In this document: in pieces, positions 27,125-36,690 of the stretch
How positions within the stretch are numbered: the stretch's first letter is position 1
Layout of the letters: the number at the start of each line of letters is the position of its first letter
Position numbers and translations under genes: made by a program
The notes under the pieces: model-generated
Database searches by the model: none
The model's input: only the letters and a program-made list of their open reading frames with translations
What the model was told of the DNA's origin: nothing
From: Rubrivivax sp.
GTDB taxonomy: Bacteria; Pseudomonadota; Gammaproteobacteria; Burkholderiales; Burkholderiaceae_C
Length of the DNA: 64,000 bases
Assembly (NCBI GenBank): GCA_027487905.1
Contig: JAIYCR010000020.1
Location: forward strand, 1 to 64,000
Direction: 5' to 3'

Positions 27125-28585
27125 CTAGTACGCGTTGCGATCGAAGAACAGCACCCGCACCGTCCGCAGGATGATTTGAAGGTCCAGCGCGATCGACCAG
27201 TTGCGCAGGTACTCGAGGTCGTACTGCACCCGCGCTTCCATCTTCTCGATGGTGTCGGTCTCGCCGCGGTGGCCGTTCACCTGGGCCCAGCCGGTGATGC
27301 CCGGCTTGACCTTGTGCCTCACCATGTAGGCCTTGATCAGGCGGCGGTAGCTCTCGTTGTGAGCGACGGCATGCGGGCGCGGGCCGACGATGCTCATCCG
27401 CCCCTGCAGCACGTTGATGAACTGGGGCAGCTCGTCCAGCGAGGTGCGGCGGATGAAGGCGCCGAAGGGCGTGATGCGCGGGTCGCCCTTGGTGGCCTGC
27501 TTGACCACCGGGCCGTTGTCCATGGCGCGCATCGAGCGGAACTTGTAGACCTCGATCTCCTCGCCATCCAGGCCATTGCGCTTCTGCTTGAAGATGACCG
27601 GCCCGGGCGAACTGAGCTTCACGCCGATGGCCAGCAGCAGCAGGATGGGCGTGATCAGCACCAGGATGATGCTGGCGAAGACGATGTCGCTGATGCGCTT
27701 GGCCAGCTCGTTGGTGCCGGTGAAGGGGGTGTCCAGCAGGCCCACCACCGGCACGCCGTTCATGTCCTGCAGCCGCCCCTGGATGATGGAGATGCCGAAC
27801 ACGTCGGGCACGAAATAGAGCGAGGCGGTGGTGCCTTGAAGCTGCTCGAGCAGCTCGACGATGCGCGGCTGCGAGCCCAGCGGCAGCGTGATGTAGACCT
27901 CGCGGATGCCCTCTTCGGTGACGACCCGCGCGACGTCGGACAGCCCCCCCAGGCGGCGGGCCACCGCCTCGGCGGCCAGGCGGTTGTTGTCGCGGTCGTC
28001 GAAGTAGCCTGCGAAGGTGACGCCCTGGTCGCGGCTGCCCTCCAGCGCCCGCGACACGCGCACGCCCAGCGGTCCCGCTCCCACCACCACCGCCGAACGC
28101 CGCACCTCCACCCGGTTGGAGCGCGAGCGCAGGACCGAGCGGCCGATGGCCGTGGCGGTGAACTGAAGCACCGGCGTGGCCACGGCCCAGCCGATCAGGG
28201 CATCGGGGTTGAAGAAGGCCAGGCTCTGCGTGGCGTAGCCGCACAGCAGCAGGATGGCCAGCAGCATGACCCAGGAGACGACGATGTCCACCGCCGCGGT
28301 GAGCCGGCCGTCGCGGAAGCGGTTGCGGCCCGGGAAGGTGAGGGCGAACGCGAGCAGGCACAGCACCAGCGAGGCCCGCGTGACCGGCTCGCCGTGGTGC
28401 GCGTTGATGACCAGGAAGGTCGCCACGGTGATTGTCGGCTCGAGGAAGGCCGCGACCAGCGAGGTGACCGACTGGGGAGCGCTGAAGAAGGTCCGGTTCG
28501 CGGACGGTCGATCGTCGTACATGGGCGGTGGGGAGAGCCGCTCGCGGGCGGGGGCGGCAGCAGGCACATCCGAGCCGCCCGCCAT
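27125..28585 (-). CDS. Polyprenyl glycosyl-1-phosphate transferase (WcaJ-like)
   Basis: An initiating enzyme for exopolysaccharide or similar glycans that transfers a sugar-1-phosphate to undecaprenyl phosphate. The N-terminal half has about four membrane helices (about 40-140) and a CoA-binding-like domain ([14 protein letters not shown]). A fifth hydrophobic segment precedes the catalytic domain ([20 protein letters not shown], then [39 protein letters not shown]). The start at 28585 has GAAGG 8 bases upstream; ATG 28522 ([10 protein letters not shown]) is a shorter alternative without an SD. No other polysaccharide gene is in the window, so it is an orphan here. The glycan is unknown. Confidence 0.88.
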   Translation of the reverse strand: MAGGSDVPAAAPARERLSPPPMYDDRPSANRTFFSAPQSVTSLVAAFLEPTITVATFLVINAHHGEPVTRASLVLCLLAFALTFPGRNRFRDGRLTAAVDIVVSWVMLLAILLLCGYATQSLAFFNPDALIGWAVATPVLQFTATAIGRSVLRSRSNRVEVRRSAVVVGAGPLGVRVSRALEGSRDQGVTFAGYFDDRDNNRLAAEAVARRLGGLSDVARVVTEEGIREVYITLPLGSQPRIVELLEQLQGTTASLYFVPDVFGISIIQGRLQDMNGVPVVGLLDTPFTGTNELAKRISDIVFASIILVLITPILLLLAIGVKLSSPGPVIFKQKRNGLDGEEIEVYKFRSMRAMDNGPVVKQATKGDPRITPFGAFIRRTSLDELPQFINVLQGRMSIVGPRPHAVAHNESYRRLIKAYMVRHKVKPGITGWAQVNGHRGETDTIEKMEARVQYDLEYLRNWSIALDLQIILRTVRVLFFDRNAY

Positions 28586-28711
28586 CGGTCGACCTTCGAC
28601 CGGGCTGGAGGGGGTCGAGCCGATCCGTTGGCGGGAAGCGGGCATGGCCGATTGTGTCGGCCAGGACAGGCCGCACCGGCTCCCCTGGACCGGGTTCCCC
28701 GTGGCGGAATG

Positions 28712-28720
28712 CCTACAATC
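28712..28720 (+). promoter_or_regulatory. Probable -10 element CCTACAATC before ubiJ
   Basis: TACAAT (28714-28719) is six bases before the ubiJ ATG. A transcript starting about 7 bases downstream of the box would begin at or next to the AUG, so ubiJ may be leaderless. No clear -35 is present. Confidence 0.5.
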
Positions 28721-28725
28721 TTCCG

Positions 28726-29322
28726 ATGCTCGAATCCGCGACTTCCCTGCTGCGGGCGGCGACGCTGCCGCGCGCCGTCCTGCTCCTGAACCACGTCGTG
28801 TCCAGCGAGCCGGCGGCCGCCGCACGGCTGGCCCCCCGGGCGGGTCAGGTGGTGGTGTTCGAGCTCGGCTCGCTGCCCGCGCCGCTGGCCTTCCTGAGCC
28901 CGCCTCAGGCGCCGGTTGCCCTGCAGGTCACGCCGGCCGGGCTCTTCGAGCTCATCGACGCCGCGGCGCTCGCCCAGGCGCCCGGCATCGGCACGCTGCG
29001 GGTCGTGGTGGACGCCTCCAACCCGTTGCTGAGCGCCGTGCGTGCGCTGGGCGGCGAGCGCCCGGACGTGCGCGTGGAGGGCGATGCGGCCTTCGCCGGC
29101 GACATCCACTGGCTCTTCGAGAACCTGCGCTGGGACGTCGAGGACGACCTGGCCCAGCGCGTCGGCCCGGCGGCGGCCCACGAACTCGGTCGGGTTGCAG
29201 CGGGGCTTCGGGCCGCGCTTCGCACGCTGGCCGGTGGCGTGGCTCGGGCGGCCGACACCTTGGCCGCAGCCCGCCGGGGTGCGCCCGGGGCATCGGCGGG
29301 AGCGGGGCCCGCCGCACGATGA
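28726..29322 (+). CDS. ubiJ: Ubiquinone biosynthesis accessory protein UbiJ (SCP2 domain)
   Basis: A 198-residue lipid-binding accessory factor of the soluble ubiquinone-synthesis complex. The SCP2-like domain occupies about 15-125 ([42 protein letters not shown] given in part), followed by the conserved [18 protein letters not shown] and a helical tail. It is identified by this pattern and by its four-base overlap with ubiB, a pairing conserved in proteobacteria. There is no Shine-Dalgarno sequence, and a -10-like box lies just before the ATG. Confidence 0.9.
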   Translation: MLESATSLLRAATLPRAVLLLNHVVSSEPAAAARLAPRAGQVVVFELGSLPAPLAFLSPPQAPVALQVTPAGLFELIDAAALAQAPGIGTLRVVVDASNPLLSAVRALGGERPDVRVEGDAAFAGDIHWLFENLRWDVEDDLAQRVGPAAAHELGRVAAGLRAALRTLAGGVARAADTLAAARRGAPGASAGAGPAAR

Positions 29323-30875
29323 GCCACCTCGGGCGGCTCGCGTTCATCGTTCTCACGGTTCTTCGCTTCGGGCTGGACGAACTCGCGCTGTCGGGCTTCC
29401 GCCAGCGCTGGGTGCGCGCGCTGGTGAGGGTGCTCACGCTGGGGCGCCGGCTGGACGCGCCGCGGGGCGTGCGGCTGCGCATGGCGCTCGAACGTCTGGG
29501 GCCGATCTTCGTGAAGTTCGGCCAGGTGCTGTCCACCCGCCGCGACCTGATCGCCGCGGACATCGCCGACGAACTCGCCCGGCTCCAGGACGACGTGCCG
29601 CCCTTTCCGGCCGAGCAGTCGCGCCGCCTCATCGAGACGGCCTTCGGACGCCCGATCGAGGTGCTGTTCAAGTCCTTCGATGCCGAACCGGTGGCCAGCG
29701 CCTCGATCGCCCAGGTGCATTTCGCGGTGCTGCACGACGGCCGCGAGGTGGCGGTGAAGGTGCTTCGCCCGGGCATGCTGCCGGTCATCGACGACGACAT
29801 GCGGCTGCTGCGCACCATCGCCACCTGGGTGGACCGCTTCTCCGCGGACGGCAAGCGCCTCAAGCCGCGCGAGGTGGTGGCCGAGTTCGACGCCTACCTG
29901 CACGACGAGCTCGACCTCGTCCGCGAGGCGGCCAACGCCGCCCAGCTGCGCCGCAACATGCAGGGCCTGGACCTGGTGCTCATCCCGGAGATGGTCTGGG
30001 ATTTCTGCACCACCGGCGTGATCGTCATGGAGCGCATGAAGGGCGTTCCCATCAGCCAGCTGCAGCGGCTGCGCGCCGAGGGCGTGGACATCAAGAAGCT
30101 GGCCCGCGACGGCGTGACCATCTTCTTCACCCAGGTGTTCCGCGACGGCTTCTTCCACGCCGACATGCACCCGGGGAACATCCAGGTGAGCCTGGCACCG
30201 GCCACCTTCGGGCGCTACATCGCGCTGGACTTCGGCATCATCGGCACGCTCACCGAGGTCGACAAGGACTACCTGGCGCAGAACTTCATCGCCTTCTTCC
30301 GCCGCGACTACAAGCGCGTGGCCGAGCTGCACGTGGAGTCCGGCTGGGTGCCGGCCAACACCCGCATCGATTCGCTGGAAGGCGCCATCCGGGCGGTGTG
30401 CGAGCCGCACTTCGACCGACCGCTGAAGGACATTTCGCTCGGCGTGGTGCTGCTGCGCCTGTTCCAGACCTCGCGCCGCTTCAACGTGGAGATCCAGCCG
30501 CAGCTCGTGCTGCTGCAGAAGACGCTGCTCAACGTGGAGGGCCTGGGGCGCGAACTCGACCCCGACCTCGACCTGTGGGCCACGGCCAAGCCCTTTCTCG
30601 AGCGCTGGATGAACGAGCAGGTGGGCTGGCGCGGTTTCCTCGACGAGTTCAAGCGCGAGGCCCCCCGATACAGCCGGCTGCTGCCCGAACTGCCCCGGCT
30701 GGTGCACCAGGCGCTGCAGCCGCGGGTGGACCGCAGCGCGCCCCTGCTGGAGGCGCTGCTGGTCGAGCAGCGCCGGTCCAACCGCCGCCTGCAGCGGCTG
30801 GGCTGGATGGCCCTGGGCTTCCTCCTGGGCATGGTCGTGATGGCGGTGCTGATTCGACTGCACAGCGGCGTCTGA
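29319..30875 (+). CDS. ubiB: Ubiquinone biosynthesis kinase-like protein UbiB
   Basis: An ADCK/COQ8-family ATPase of 518 residues needed for ubiquinone synthesis, thought to extract or present lipid intermediates. The family-specific KxGQ motif is in [15 protein letters not shown]. The Ala-rich nucleotide loop is [12 protein letters not shown], the lysine is in VAVKVLRPG, the catalytic loop is [11 protein letters not shown], and the metal site is [12 protein letters not shown]-terminal hydrophobic helix (about 493-514) anchors it in the membrane. The start ATG overlaps the ubiJ stop. Confidence 0.96.
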   Translation: MSHLGRLAFIVLTVLRFGLDELALSGFRQRWVRALVRVLTLGRRLDAPRGVRLRMALERLGPIFVKFGQVLSTRRDLIAADIADELARLQDDVPPFPAEQSRRLIETAFGRPIEVLFKSFDAEPVASASIAQVHFAVLHDGREVAVKVLRPGMLPVIDDDMRLLRTIATWVDRFSADGKRLKPREVVAEFDAYLHDELDLVREAANAAQLRRNMQGLDLVLIPEMVWDFCTTGVIVMERMKGVPISQLQRLRAEGVDIKKLARDGVTIFFTQVFRDGFFHADMHPGNIQVSLAPATFGRYIALDFGIIGTLTEVDKDYLAQNFIAFFRRDYKRVAELHVESGWVPANTRIDSLEGAIRAVCEPHFDRPLKDISLGVVLLRLFQTSRRFNVEIQPQLVLLQKTLLNVEGLGRELDPDLDLWATAKPFLERWMNEQVGWRGFLDEFKREAPRYSRLLPELPRLVHQALQPRVDRSAPLLEALLVEQRRSNRRLQRLGWMALGFLLGMVVMAVLIRLHSGV

Positions 30876-30886
30876 GCACCCCGCCA

Positions 30887-30895
30887 CCTACAATC
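30887..30895 (+). promoter_or_regulatory. Probable -10 element CCTACAATC before the FmdB gene
   Basis: TACAAT at 30889-30894 lies in the 101-base gap after ubiB, 82 bases before the FmdB-type start. It is identical over nine bases to the element before ubiJ. Confidence 0.5.
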
Positions 30896-30976
30896 ATGGG
30901 TTTTGCGCCACCGGGCTTTGCGGTGCGCGCTTCCGTCCACTTCGTTGTCCGCTCCATCGACGCCTCCACCTGAACC

Positions 30977-31363
30977 ATGCCGATCTACGCCTACCGTTGC
31001 GAGACCTGCGGCCATGCCAAGGACGTGCTGCAGAAGATGTCCGACGACCCGCTCACCGTCTGCCCGGCCTGCGGCGCGGCCACGCTGCGCAAGCAGCTCA
31101 CAGCGGCCGGTTTCCAGCTGAAGGGTTCCGGCTGGTACGTCACCGATTTCCGCGACAAGCCTGCCGACAAGTCCGCCGACAAGTCCGCCGACAAAGCGGG
31201 CGACAAGACGGGCGACAAGCCCGCGGACCCGGCGGCCAAGCCGGCGGATGCAGCCCCGGCCACTGCAGCCACGCCGGCCGCAGCCCCGGCACCAGCCCCT
31301 GCTGCGGCTTCCGCCCCGACGGCCGGTGGCTCCGCCGGGTCCGCACCGGCCAGCGCCGCCTGA
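30977..31363 (+). CDS. FmdB-family zinc-ribbon protein
   Basis: A 128-residue protein whose first 50 residues form a zinc ribbon, with CETC (8-11) and CPAC (34-37), and the conserved MPIYAYRC start and KGSGWYVTDF segment. The remaining 70 residues are low complexity: a DKSADKSADKAGDKTGDK repeat followed by an Ala/Pro tail. The family is annotated as regulatory, but its role is poorly established. It precedes the DUF502 protein and aspS, a gene order conserved in betaproteobacteria. Confidence 0.9.
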   Translation: MPIYAYRCETCGHAKDVLQKMSDDPLTVCPACGAATLRKQLTAAGFQLKGSGWYVTDFRDKPADKSADKSADKAGDKTGDKPADPAAKPADAAPATAATPAAAPAPAPAAASAPTAGGSAGSAPASAA

Positions 31364-31385
31364 ACGGCCCGCGAGCGTCCGTCCC

Positions 31386-32054
31386 GTGAAGCGCTTCGTT
31401 CTCGCCGGCCTGCTGGTGTGGCTGCCGCTGGCGGTCACGATCTGGGTGCTGCACACGGTGTTCGGCCTGGTCGATGGCCTGTTTGGCTGGCTGGTGGCCA
31501 CCTCGCAGGCGGTGCTGCCCGTGGCGGCCTTCGAGCCCTTGCAGAGCCTGCGCCGCATTCCGGGCATCGGCCTGCTGGTGATGGGCGTGCTGCTGCTGCT
31601 CACGGGGGTGTTCGCCACCAACATCGTGGGGCAGTGGTGGCTGCGTCAGGGCAGCCGCGTGCTGCACCGCATCCCCATCGTCAAGTCGATCTACAGCTCG
31701 GTCAAGCAGGTCTCGGACACGCTGTTTTCCAGCAGCGGCCAGGCCTTCCGCGAGGCGGTGCTCGTGCAATATCCGAGGGCCGGGTCCTGGACCATCGCCT
31801 TCGTCACCGGCCGGCCCGGCGGCGAGGTGCAGCAGCACCTGAACGGCGACTTCGTCAGCGTCTACGTGCCCACCACGCCCAACCCGACCTCGGGCTTCTT
31901 CCTGATGATGCCGCGCTCGGAGGTCACCCACCTGTCGATGAGCGTGGACGAGGCGCTGAAGTACGTGATCTCCATGGGCGTGGTGGCGCCGCCCGTGTCG
32001 CCGGTGAGCCTGGTGCCGCCGGCGCCGCCCACCGCGGCGGTGCCGCGAAATTGA
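31386..32054 (+). CDS. DUF502 family membrane protein
   Basis: A 222-residue protein starting at GTG 31386 (VKRFVLAGLLVWLPLAVTIW). Two membrane helices (about 3-25 and 55-77) flank a short loop. A soluble domain with RIPIVKSIYSSVKQV and PNPTSGFFLMMPRSEV follows, which are the DUF502 signatures, and a Pro/Val-rich tail ends the protein. The function is unknown. It is found between the FmdB gene and aspS in many betaproteobacteria. Confidence 0.88.
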   Translation: MKRFVLAGLLVWLPLAVTIWVLHTVFGLVDGLFGWLVATSQAVLPVAAFEPLQSLRRIPGIGLLVMGVLLLLTGVFATNIVGQWWLRQGSRVLHRIPIVKSIYSSVKQVSDTLFSSSGQAFREAVLVQYPRAGSWTIAFVTGRPGGEVQQHLNGDFVSVYVPTTPNPTSGFFLMMPRSEVTHLSMSVDEALKYVISMGVVAPPVSPVSLVPPAPPTAAVPRN

Positions 32055-32056
32055 AG

Positions 32057-32088
32057 CGGCGCGGCATCCGCGGGCGGATGCCGCGCCG
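32057..32088 (+). terminator. Strong hairpin after the DUF502 gene
   Basis: A perfect 14-base stem (32057-32070 with 32075-32088, CGGCGCGGCATCCG) with a 4-base loop starts 2 bases after the stop codon. There is no T-run, so it may stop or attenuate transcription before aspS, or protect the mRNA 3' end. Confidence 0.6.
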
Positions 32089-32203
32089 TGACGGGTCGCT
32101 TGCGGCCCCGGGGCTCGCCACCCCGCCCGCACCCAGGCCCCTTCCCACCCCTGATTGAATTCCCGGCCCGCTCAGCAGGGCCGGCAGCACCCGGAGAGAA
32201 CCG

Positions 32204-33994
32204 ATGCGCACCACCTACTGCGGCCTCGTGAGCGAGACCCTGATGGACCAGACCGTCACGCTGATGGGCTGGGCCCACCGCCGGCGCGACCACGGCGGCG
32301 TGATCTTCATCGACCTGCGCGACCGGGAAGGGCTGGTGCAGGTGGTCTGCGACCCCGACCGTGCCGAGATGTTCGCGGTGGCCGAGGATGTGCGCAACGA
32401 GTTCTGCCTGAAGGTCACCGGCCGCGTGCGCGCCCGGCCGGCCGGCACCGAGAACGCGGCGCTGACCAGCGGACGCGTCGAGGTGCTGTGCCTGACGCTG
32501 GAGGTGCTCAACCCGAGCGTCACGCCGCCCTTCCACATCGACGACGACAACTTGTCGGAGACCACGCGCCTGACCCACCGCGTGCTCGACCTGCGCCGCC
32601 CGCAGATGCAGAAGAACATGATGCTGCGCTACCGCGTGGCCATGGAGACGCGCAAGTTCCTGGACGGCAACGGCTTCATCGACATCGAGACGCCCATGCT
32701 CACCAAGAGCACGCCCGAGGGCGCTCGCGACTACCTCGTGCCCAGTCGGGTCAACGACGGCCAGTTCTTCGCGCTGCCGCAGTCGCCGCAGCTGTTCAAG
32801 CAGCTGCTGATGGTGGCCGGCTTCGACCGCTACTACCAGATCACCAAGTGCTTCCGCGACGAGGACCTGCGCGCCGACCGGCAGCCCGAGTTCACGCAGA
32901 TCGACATCGAGACCAGCTTCCTCGAGGAGGAGGAGATCCGAGGCCTCTTCGAGGGCATGATCCGCACGATCTTCCGCAACACCATCGGCGTGGACCTGCC
33001 GGGCTACCCGGTGATGACCTATGCGGAGGCCATGCGCCGCTTTGGCTCGGACAAGCCCGACCTGCGGGTGAAGATGGAGTTCGCCGACCTCACCGACGTG
33101 ATGAAGGACGTGGACTTCAAGGTCTTCTCCGGCCCCGCCCAGGCCAAGGACGGCCGCGTGGTGGCGCTGCGGGTGCCCGGTGGCGCGGAGATCACGCGCA
33201 GCGAGATCGACGCCTACACCGACTTCGTGAAGATCTACGGCGCCAAGGGCCTGGCGTGGATCAAGGTGAACGACGCCGGACGGGGTCGCGACGGCCTGCA
33301 GAGCCCCATCGTGAAGAACCTGCACGACGCGGCGCTGGCCGAGACGCTCGCCCGCACCGGCGCCTGCAACGGCGACCTCATCTTCTTCGGTGCCGACAAG
33401 GCGCGCATCGTCAACGATGCGATCGGCGGTCTGCGCATCAAGATCGGCCACAGCGAGTTCGGCAAGTCCCATGGCCTCTTCGAGGATCGCTGGGCGCCGC
33501 TGTGGGTGGTGGACTTCCCCATGTTCGAGTACGACGACGAAGGCCAGCGCTGGAACGCGGTGCACCACCCCTTCACCGCCCCGAAGGACGGCCACGAGAA
33601 CCTGATGGACACCGACCCGGGCAAGTGCATTGCCAAGGCCTATGACATGGTGCTCAATGGCTGGGAGATCGGTGGCGGCTCGGTGCGCATCCACCGCGCG
33701 GACGTGCAGAGCAAGGTGTTCGACGCGCTGAAGATCTCGCCGGAAGACGCCCGGCTGAAGTTCGGCTTCCTGCTCGACGCGCTGCAGTACGGCGCGCCCC
33801 CGCACGGCGGCCTGGCCTTCGGCCTGGACCGCATCGCCACGCTCATGACCCGCGCCGAATCCATCCGCGACGTGATCGCCTTCCCCAAGACGCAGCGCGC
33901 CCAGTGCCTGCTGACCGGCGCCCCCAGCGCGGTCGACGAGCGCCAGCTGCGCGAGCTGCACATCCGTCTGCGCAACGCCTCGGCGGCGGCCTGA
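32204..33994 (+). CDS. aspS: Aspartyl-tRNA synthetase
   Basis: A class II synthetase of 596 residues of bacterial type. The N-terminal OB-fold anticodon domain has [20 protein letters not shown]. Motif 2 is near [18 protein letters not shown] and motif 3 is [13 protein letters not shown]. The bacterial GAD insertion lies at about 290-420. In the anticodon domain residue 30 is His, which is associated with non-discriminating AspRS (charging tRNA-Asn as well, with GatCAB converting it). Discriminating enzymes such as E. coli have Leu there. A GGAGAGA Shine-Dalgarno sequence precedes the ATG. Confidence 0.97.
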   Translation: MRTTYCGLVSETLMDQTVTLMGWAHRRRDHGGVIFIDLRDREGLVQVVCDPDRAEMFAVAEDVRNEFCLKVTGRVRARPAGTENAALTSGRVEVLCLTLEVLNPSVTPPFHIDDDNLSETTRLTHRVLDLRRPQMQKNMMLRYRVAMETRKFLDGNGFIDIETPMLTKSTPEGARDYLVPSRVNDGQFFALPQSPQLFKQLLMVAGFDRYYQITKCFRDEDLRADRQPEFTQIDIETSFLEEEEIRGLFEGMIRTIFRNTIGVDLPGYPVMTYAEAMRRFGSDKPDLRVKMEFADLTDVMKDVDFKVFSGPAQAKDGRVVALRVPGGAEITRSEIDAYTDFVKIYGAKGLAWIKVNDAGRGRDGLQSPIVKNLHDAALAETLARTGACNGDLIFFGADKARIVNDAIGGLRIKIGHSEFGKSHGLFEDRWAPLWVVDFPMFEYDDEGQRWNAVHHPFTAPKDGHENLMDTDPGKCIAKAYDMVLNGWEIGGGSVRIHRADVQSKVFDALKISPEDARLKFGFLLDALQYGAPPHGGLAFGLDRIATLMTRAESIRDVIAFPKTQRAQCLLTGAPSAVDERQLRELHIRLRNASAAA

Positions 33995-34040
33995 CGCGCG
34001 TCGAACCGGGCACGACGACCTCGGGAACAGGGCAGGGCAG

Positions 34041-34529
34041 ATGAGCGAAGCGGCCCGCCCGTTCAAGATCCCGGTGTCCGTGCTGGTGGTGATCCACACG
34101 CCGGATCTGCAGGTGCTGATGCTCGAACGGGCCGATCACCCCGGCTCCTGGCAGGGCGTGACCGGGTCGCAGGATGCGCCCGACGAGGACCTGCGGCACA
34201 CCGCCGTCCGGGAGGTGCAGGAGGAGACCGGCATCGTCGTCGGCACGCCGCAGGTGCCGGCCTGGGCGCTGCGGGACTGGCAGCTGCGCAACGTCTATGC
34301 CATCTACCCGGTGTGGCGACACCGCTATGCGCCGGGGGTGACCCACAACACCGAGCACGTCTTCGGCCTGCAGGTGCCCCGCGAGGTGGAGGTGCGGCTG
34401 TCCCCGCGGGAACACCTGCACCACGAGTGGCTGCCGTGGCGGGAAGCCGCCGACCGCTGCTTCTCGCCCTCCAACGCCGAAGCCGTGCTGCTGCTGCCCC
34501 GGTGGGTGCAGGGCGGATCGCCGCCGTGA
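34041..34529 (+). CDS. nudB: Dihydroneopterin triphosphate diphosphatase (Nudix)
   Basis: A Nudix hydrolase of 162 residues that converts dihydroneopterin triphosphate to the monophosphate in folate synthesis. The Nudix box is GSQDAPDE...REVQEETGI (about 44-68), and FKIPVSVLVVIHT and LMLERADHPGSWQ are typical of NudB. It lies 46 bases after aspS in the conserved aspS-nudB order. Its stop overlaps the GTG start of the next gene. Confidence 0.92.
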   Translation: MSEAARPFKIPVSVLVVIHTPDLQVLMLERADHPGSWQGVTGSQDAPDEDLRHTAVREVQEETGIVVGTPQVPAWALRDWQLRNVYAIYPVWRHRYAPGVTHNTEHVFGLQVPREVEVRLSPREHLHHEWLPWREAADRCFSPSNAEAVLLLPRWVQGGSPP

Positions 34530-35371
34530 CGCGCCCGACGGCTTCGCGCTTCGGGGCGCTGCATGCGGCCCTGGGCAGCCGCGACCCCGCGCCCCAGGTG
34601 CCCGCCGAGGCGGGTCGGCTGCGGGTGGCCACCTACAACATCCACAAGGGCGTGCGCGGCATCGGCCCGCGCAAGCGGCTGGAGATCCACAACCTGGGCA
34701 TGGGCATCGAGGCGCTGGACGCCGACCTCGTCTTCCTGCAGGAAGTGCGCAGCTTCCACCACCAGGAGGCGCGGCGCTTCCAGCGCACCCATTTCGGCTG
34801 GCCGCACCAGGGCCAGGCCGAGTTCCTCGCGCCCAGCGGCTACGAGGCGGCCTACCGCACCAATGCGGTGACCCGCCATGGCGAGCATGGCAATGCGCTG
34901 CTGTCGCGCTGGCCTCTGGGCGATGTGGGCCACCACGATGTCTCCGACCACCGCTTCGAGCAGCGCGGGCTGCTGCACGTCCCGGTGGACGTGGGCGGCC
35001 GCAGGGTGCATGCCATCGTCGCCCACCTCGGGCTCATCCATGCCAGCCGCGTGCGCCAGCTGCAGCGCCTGGCCGACTTCATCGAGCGCGAGGTTCCGTC
35101 GGGCGAGCCGATGATCGTCGCCGGCGACTTCAACGACTGGGGCGAACGGCTGGATGCGCCTTGCCGGTCGCTGGGCCTGCGCCGCGCCTCGCCGCCGGGC
35201 TCGGGCCCCCGGCCACCGTTGACCTTCCCCTCGCTGGTGCCGGTCTTCGCGCTGGACCGCATCTACCTGCGCGGGCTGCACTGCCTGGACACCCATGTGC
35301 CCCGCGGCACGATGTGGGCACGGATGTCCGACCACCTGCCGCTGGTGGCAGACATCGCCTTCGACGGCTGA
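34526..35371 (+). CDS. Endonuclease/exonuclease/phosphatase family protein
   Basis: A 281-residue metal-dependent phosphodiesterase fold. Catalytic markers are RVATYNIHKGVRG with Asn, FLQEVR with Glu, GDFNDW with Asp/Asn, and SDHLPLVADI with the C-terminal Asp-His. The start is GTG at 34526 within the nudB stop. The gene links nudB and the cardiolipin synthase gene, as in many Burkholderiales. It could act on DNA or on a phospholipid head group; the sequence does not settle this. Confidence 0.88.
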   Translation: MTRPTASRFGALHAALGSRDPAPQVPAEAGRLRVATYNIHKGVRGIGPRKRLEIHNLGMGIEALDADLVFLQEVRSFHHQEARRFQRTHFGWPHQGQAEFLAPSGYEAAYRTNAVTRHGEHGNALLSRWPLGDVGHHDVSDHRFEQRGLLHVPVDVGGRRVHAIVAHLGLIHASRVRQLQRLADFIEREVPSGEPMIVAGDFNDWGERLDAPCRSLGLRRASPPGSGPRPPLTFPSLVPVFALDRIYLRGLHCLDTHVPRGTMWARMSDHLPLVADIAFDG

Positions 35372-36663
35372 TGCCGATGGCGCCACCCGCTGCTCGCCGC
35401 AGGCCCCCCGCGGAGCCCGCCGCCAGCGTGATGCGGGGCGATCACGCGCTGGACCTGCTCGAGGGCGGCACCGCCTTCTTCGCGGCCCTGATCGACGCGG
35501 TGGACGCCGCACAGCGCGAGGTGCTGCTGGAGACCTACATCCTGTGGATCGGCGGCGGCGTGGTGGCGGTGTGCGAGGCCCTCGAACGGGCGGCGCAGCG
35601 GGGCGTTCGCGTGCAGGTGGTGGTCGACGGCGTGGGCACCGGCGCGCTGCCGTCCGATTGGCGCGCGCGCTGGGAGGCCGCCGGCGTGCGGGTGGCGGTG
35701 TTCAACCCGGTGAACCGCTGGAGCGTGCTGCTGCCCTCGGGCTGGCGCCGCCTCCACAGGAAGCTCGCGGTCATCGATGCGCAGCTGGCCTTCTGCGGCG
35801 GCATCAACCTCATCGACGACCTGGAGGGTCTGAACCACGGGCGCCTGGCCGCGCCGCGCCTGGACTTCGCGGTGCGGGTGAGCGGGCCGCTGGTGGAGGA
35901 CATCCACGACACGATGACGCGGCTGTGGCTGAGGCTGCAGGTGCGGCGCCGCAGCGTGCGGCTCGATGTGGAGGGCACGGTGCGGGCGCTGCGGCAGGCG
36001 GCGCGTGCGGGGCTGGACGCCGCGGGCGGCCACGCCGCTGGGGTCGCCCGCGAGGCCGGCGGCACCACGGGCGCAGCGTCGGCGGTGGCCGCCCTGGTGC
36101 TGCGCGACAACGTCCGCTGGCGGCGCCGCATCGAGTCGACCTACCGGCTGGCCATCAACCAGGCGCGGAGCGAGGTGCTGATCGCCAACGCCTACTTCAT
36201 TCCAGGGGTGACGCTGCAGCGCGCCCTGGTGGCGGCTGCCCGCCGCGGCGTGAAGGTCACGCTGCTGCTGCAGGGACGCTACGAGTACTTCATGGCCTTC
36301 CACGCCAGCCGGGCCGTCTACGACCGGCTGCTGGCCGCAGGCATCCGAATCGTCGAGTACGACGCGAGCTTCCTGCACGCCAAGGTGGCGGTGATGGACG
36401 GCCCCCGCGGCGACGTGGCCACCGTGGGGTCGTCCAACCTCGACCCGCTGAGCCTGCTGCTCGCTCGCGAGGCCAATGTGTTCGTGCGCGACGACGCCTT
36501 CGCCGACAGCCTGCGCCAGGCGCTGGCCCGCACCATCGAGCAGCATGGCCGTGGCGTGGACGCGCAGGCCCACGGCAGCCGCCCCTGGAGCCGCCGCGCG
36601 CTGGACTGGGTGGCCTACGCGATGATGCGGCTGGCGCTGCTCGTCACGCGCAAGCGCTACTGA
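35371..36663 (+). CDS. clsB: Cardiolipin synthase ClsB-type phospholipase D
   Basis: A PLD-superfamily enzyme of 430 residues with two HKD motifs: HRKLAVIDAQLAFCGG (about 127-142) and HAKVAVMDGPRGDVATVGSSN (about 336-356). Lacking N-terminal membrane helices, it fits ClsB rather than ClsA; ClsB makes cardiolipin from phosphatidylglycerol and other lipids. A short hydrophobic stretch near the C-terminus (VAYAMMRLALLV) may touch the membrane. Its ATG shares one base with the stop of the upstream gene, so the nudB-EEP-clsB genes are one unit. Confidence 0.9.
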   Translation: MPMAPPAARRRPPAEPAASVMRGDHALDLLEGGTAFFAALIDAVDAAQREVLLETYILWIGGGVVAVCEALERAAQRGVRVQVVVDGVGTGALPSDWRARWEAAGVRVAVFNPVNRWSVLLPSGWRRLHRKLAVIDAQLAFCGGINLIDDLEGLNHGRLAAPRLDFAVRVSGPLVEDIHDTMTRLWLRLQVRRRSVRLDVEGTVRALRQAARAGLDAAGGHAAGVAREAGGTTGAASAVAALVLRDNVRWRRRIESTYRLAINQARSEVLIANAYFIPGVTLQRALVAAARRGVKVTLLLQGRYEYFMAFHASRAVYDRLLAAGIRIVEYDASFLHAKVAVMDGPRGDVATVGSSNLDPLSLLLAREANVFVRDDAFADSLRQALARTIEQHGRGVDAQAHGSRPWSRRALDWVAYAMMRLALLVTRKRY

Positions 36664-36690
36664 CCCGCCGCCTGCAGGAACCGCGACAAG

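Noticed and set aside
26033-28789. A 918-codon plus-strand frame across dinB and the sugar transferase.
   Set aside because: It is antisense to two genes with clear catalytic motifs and passes through the 43-base repeats.
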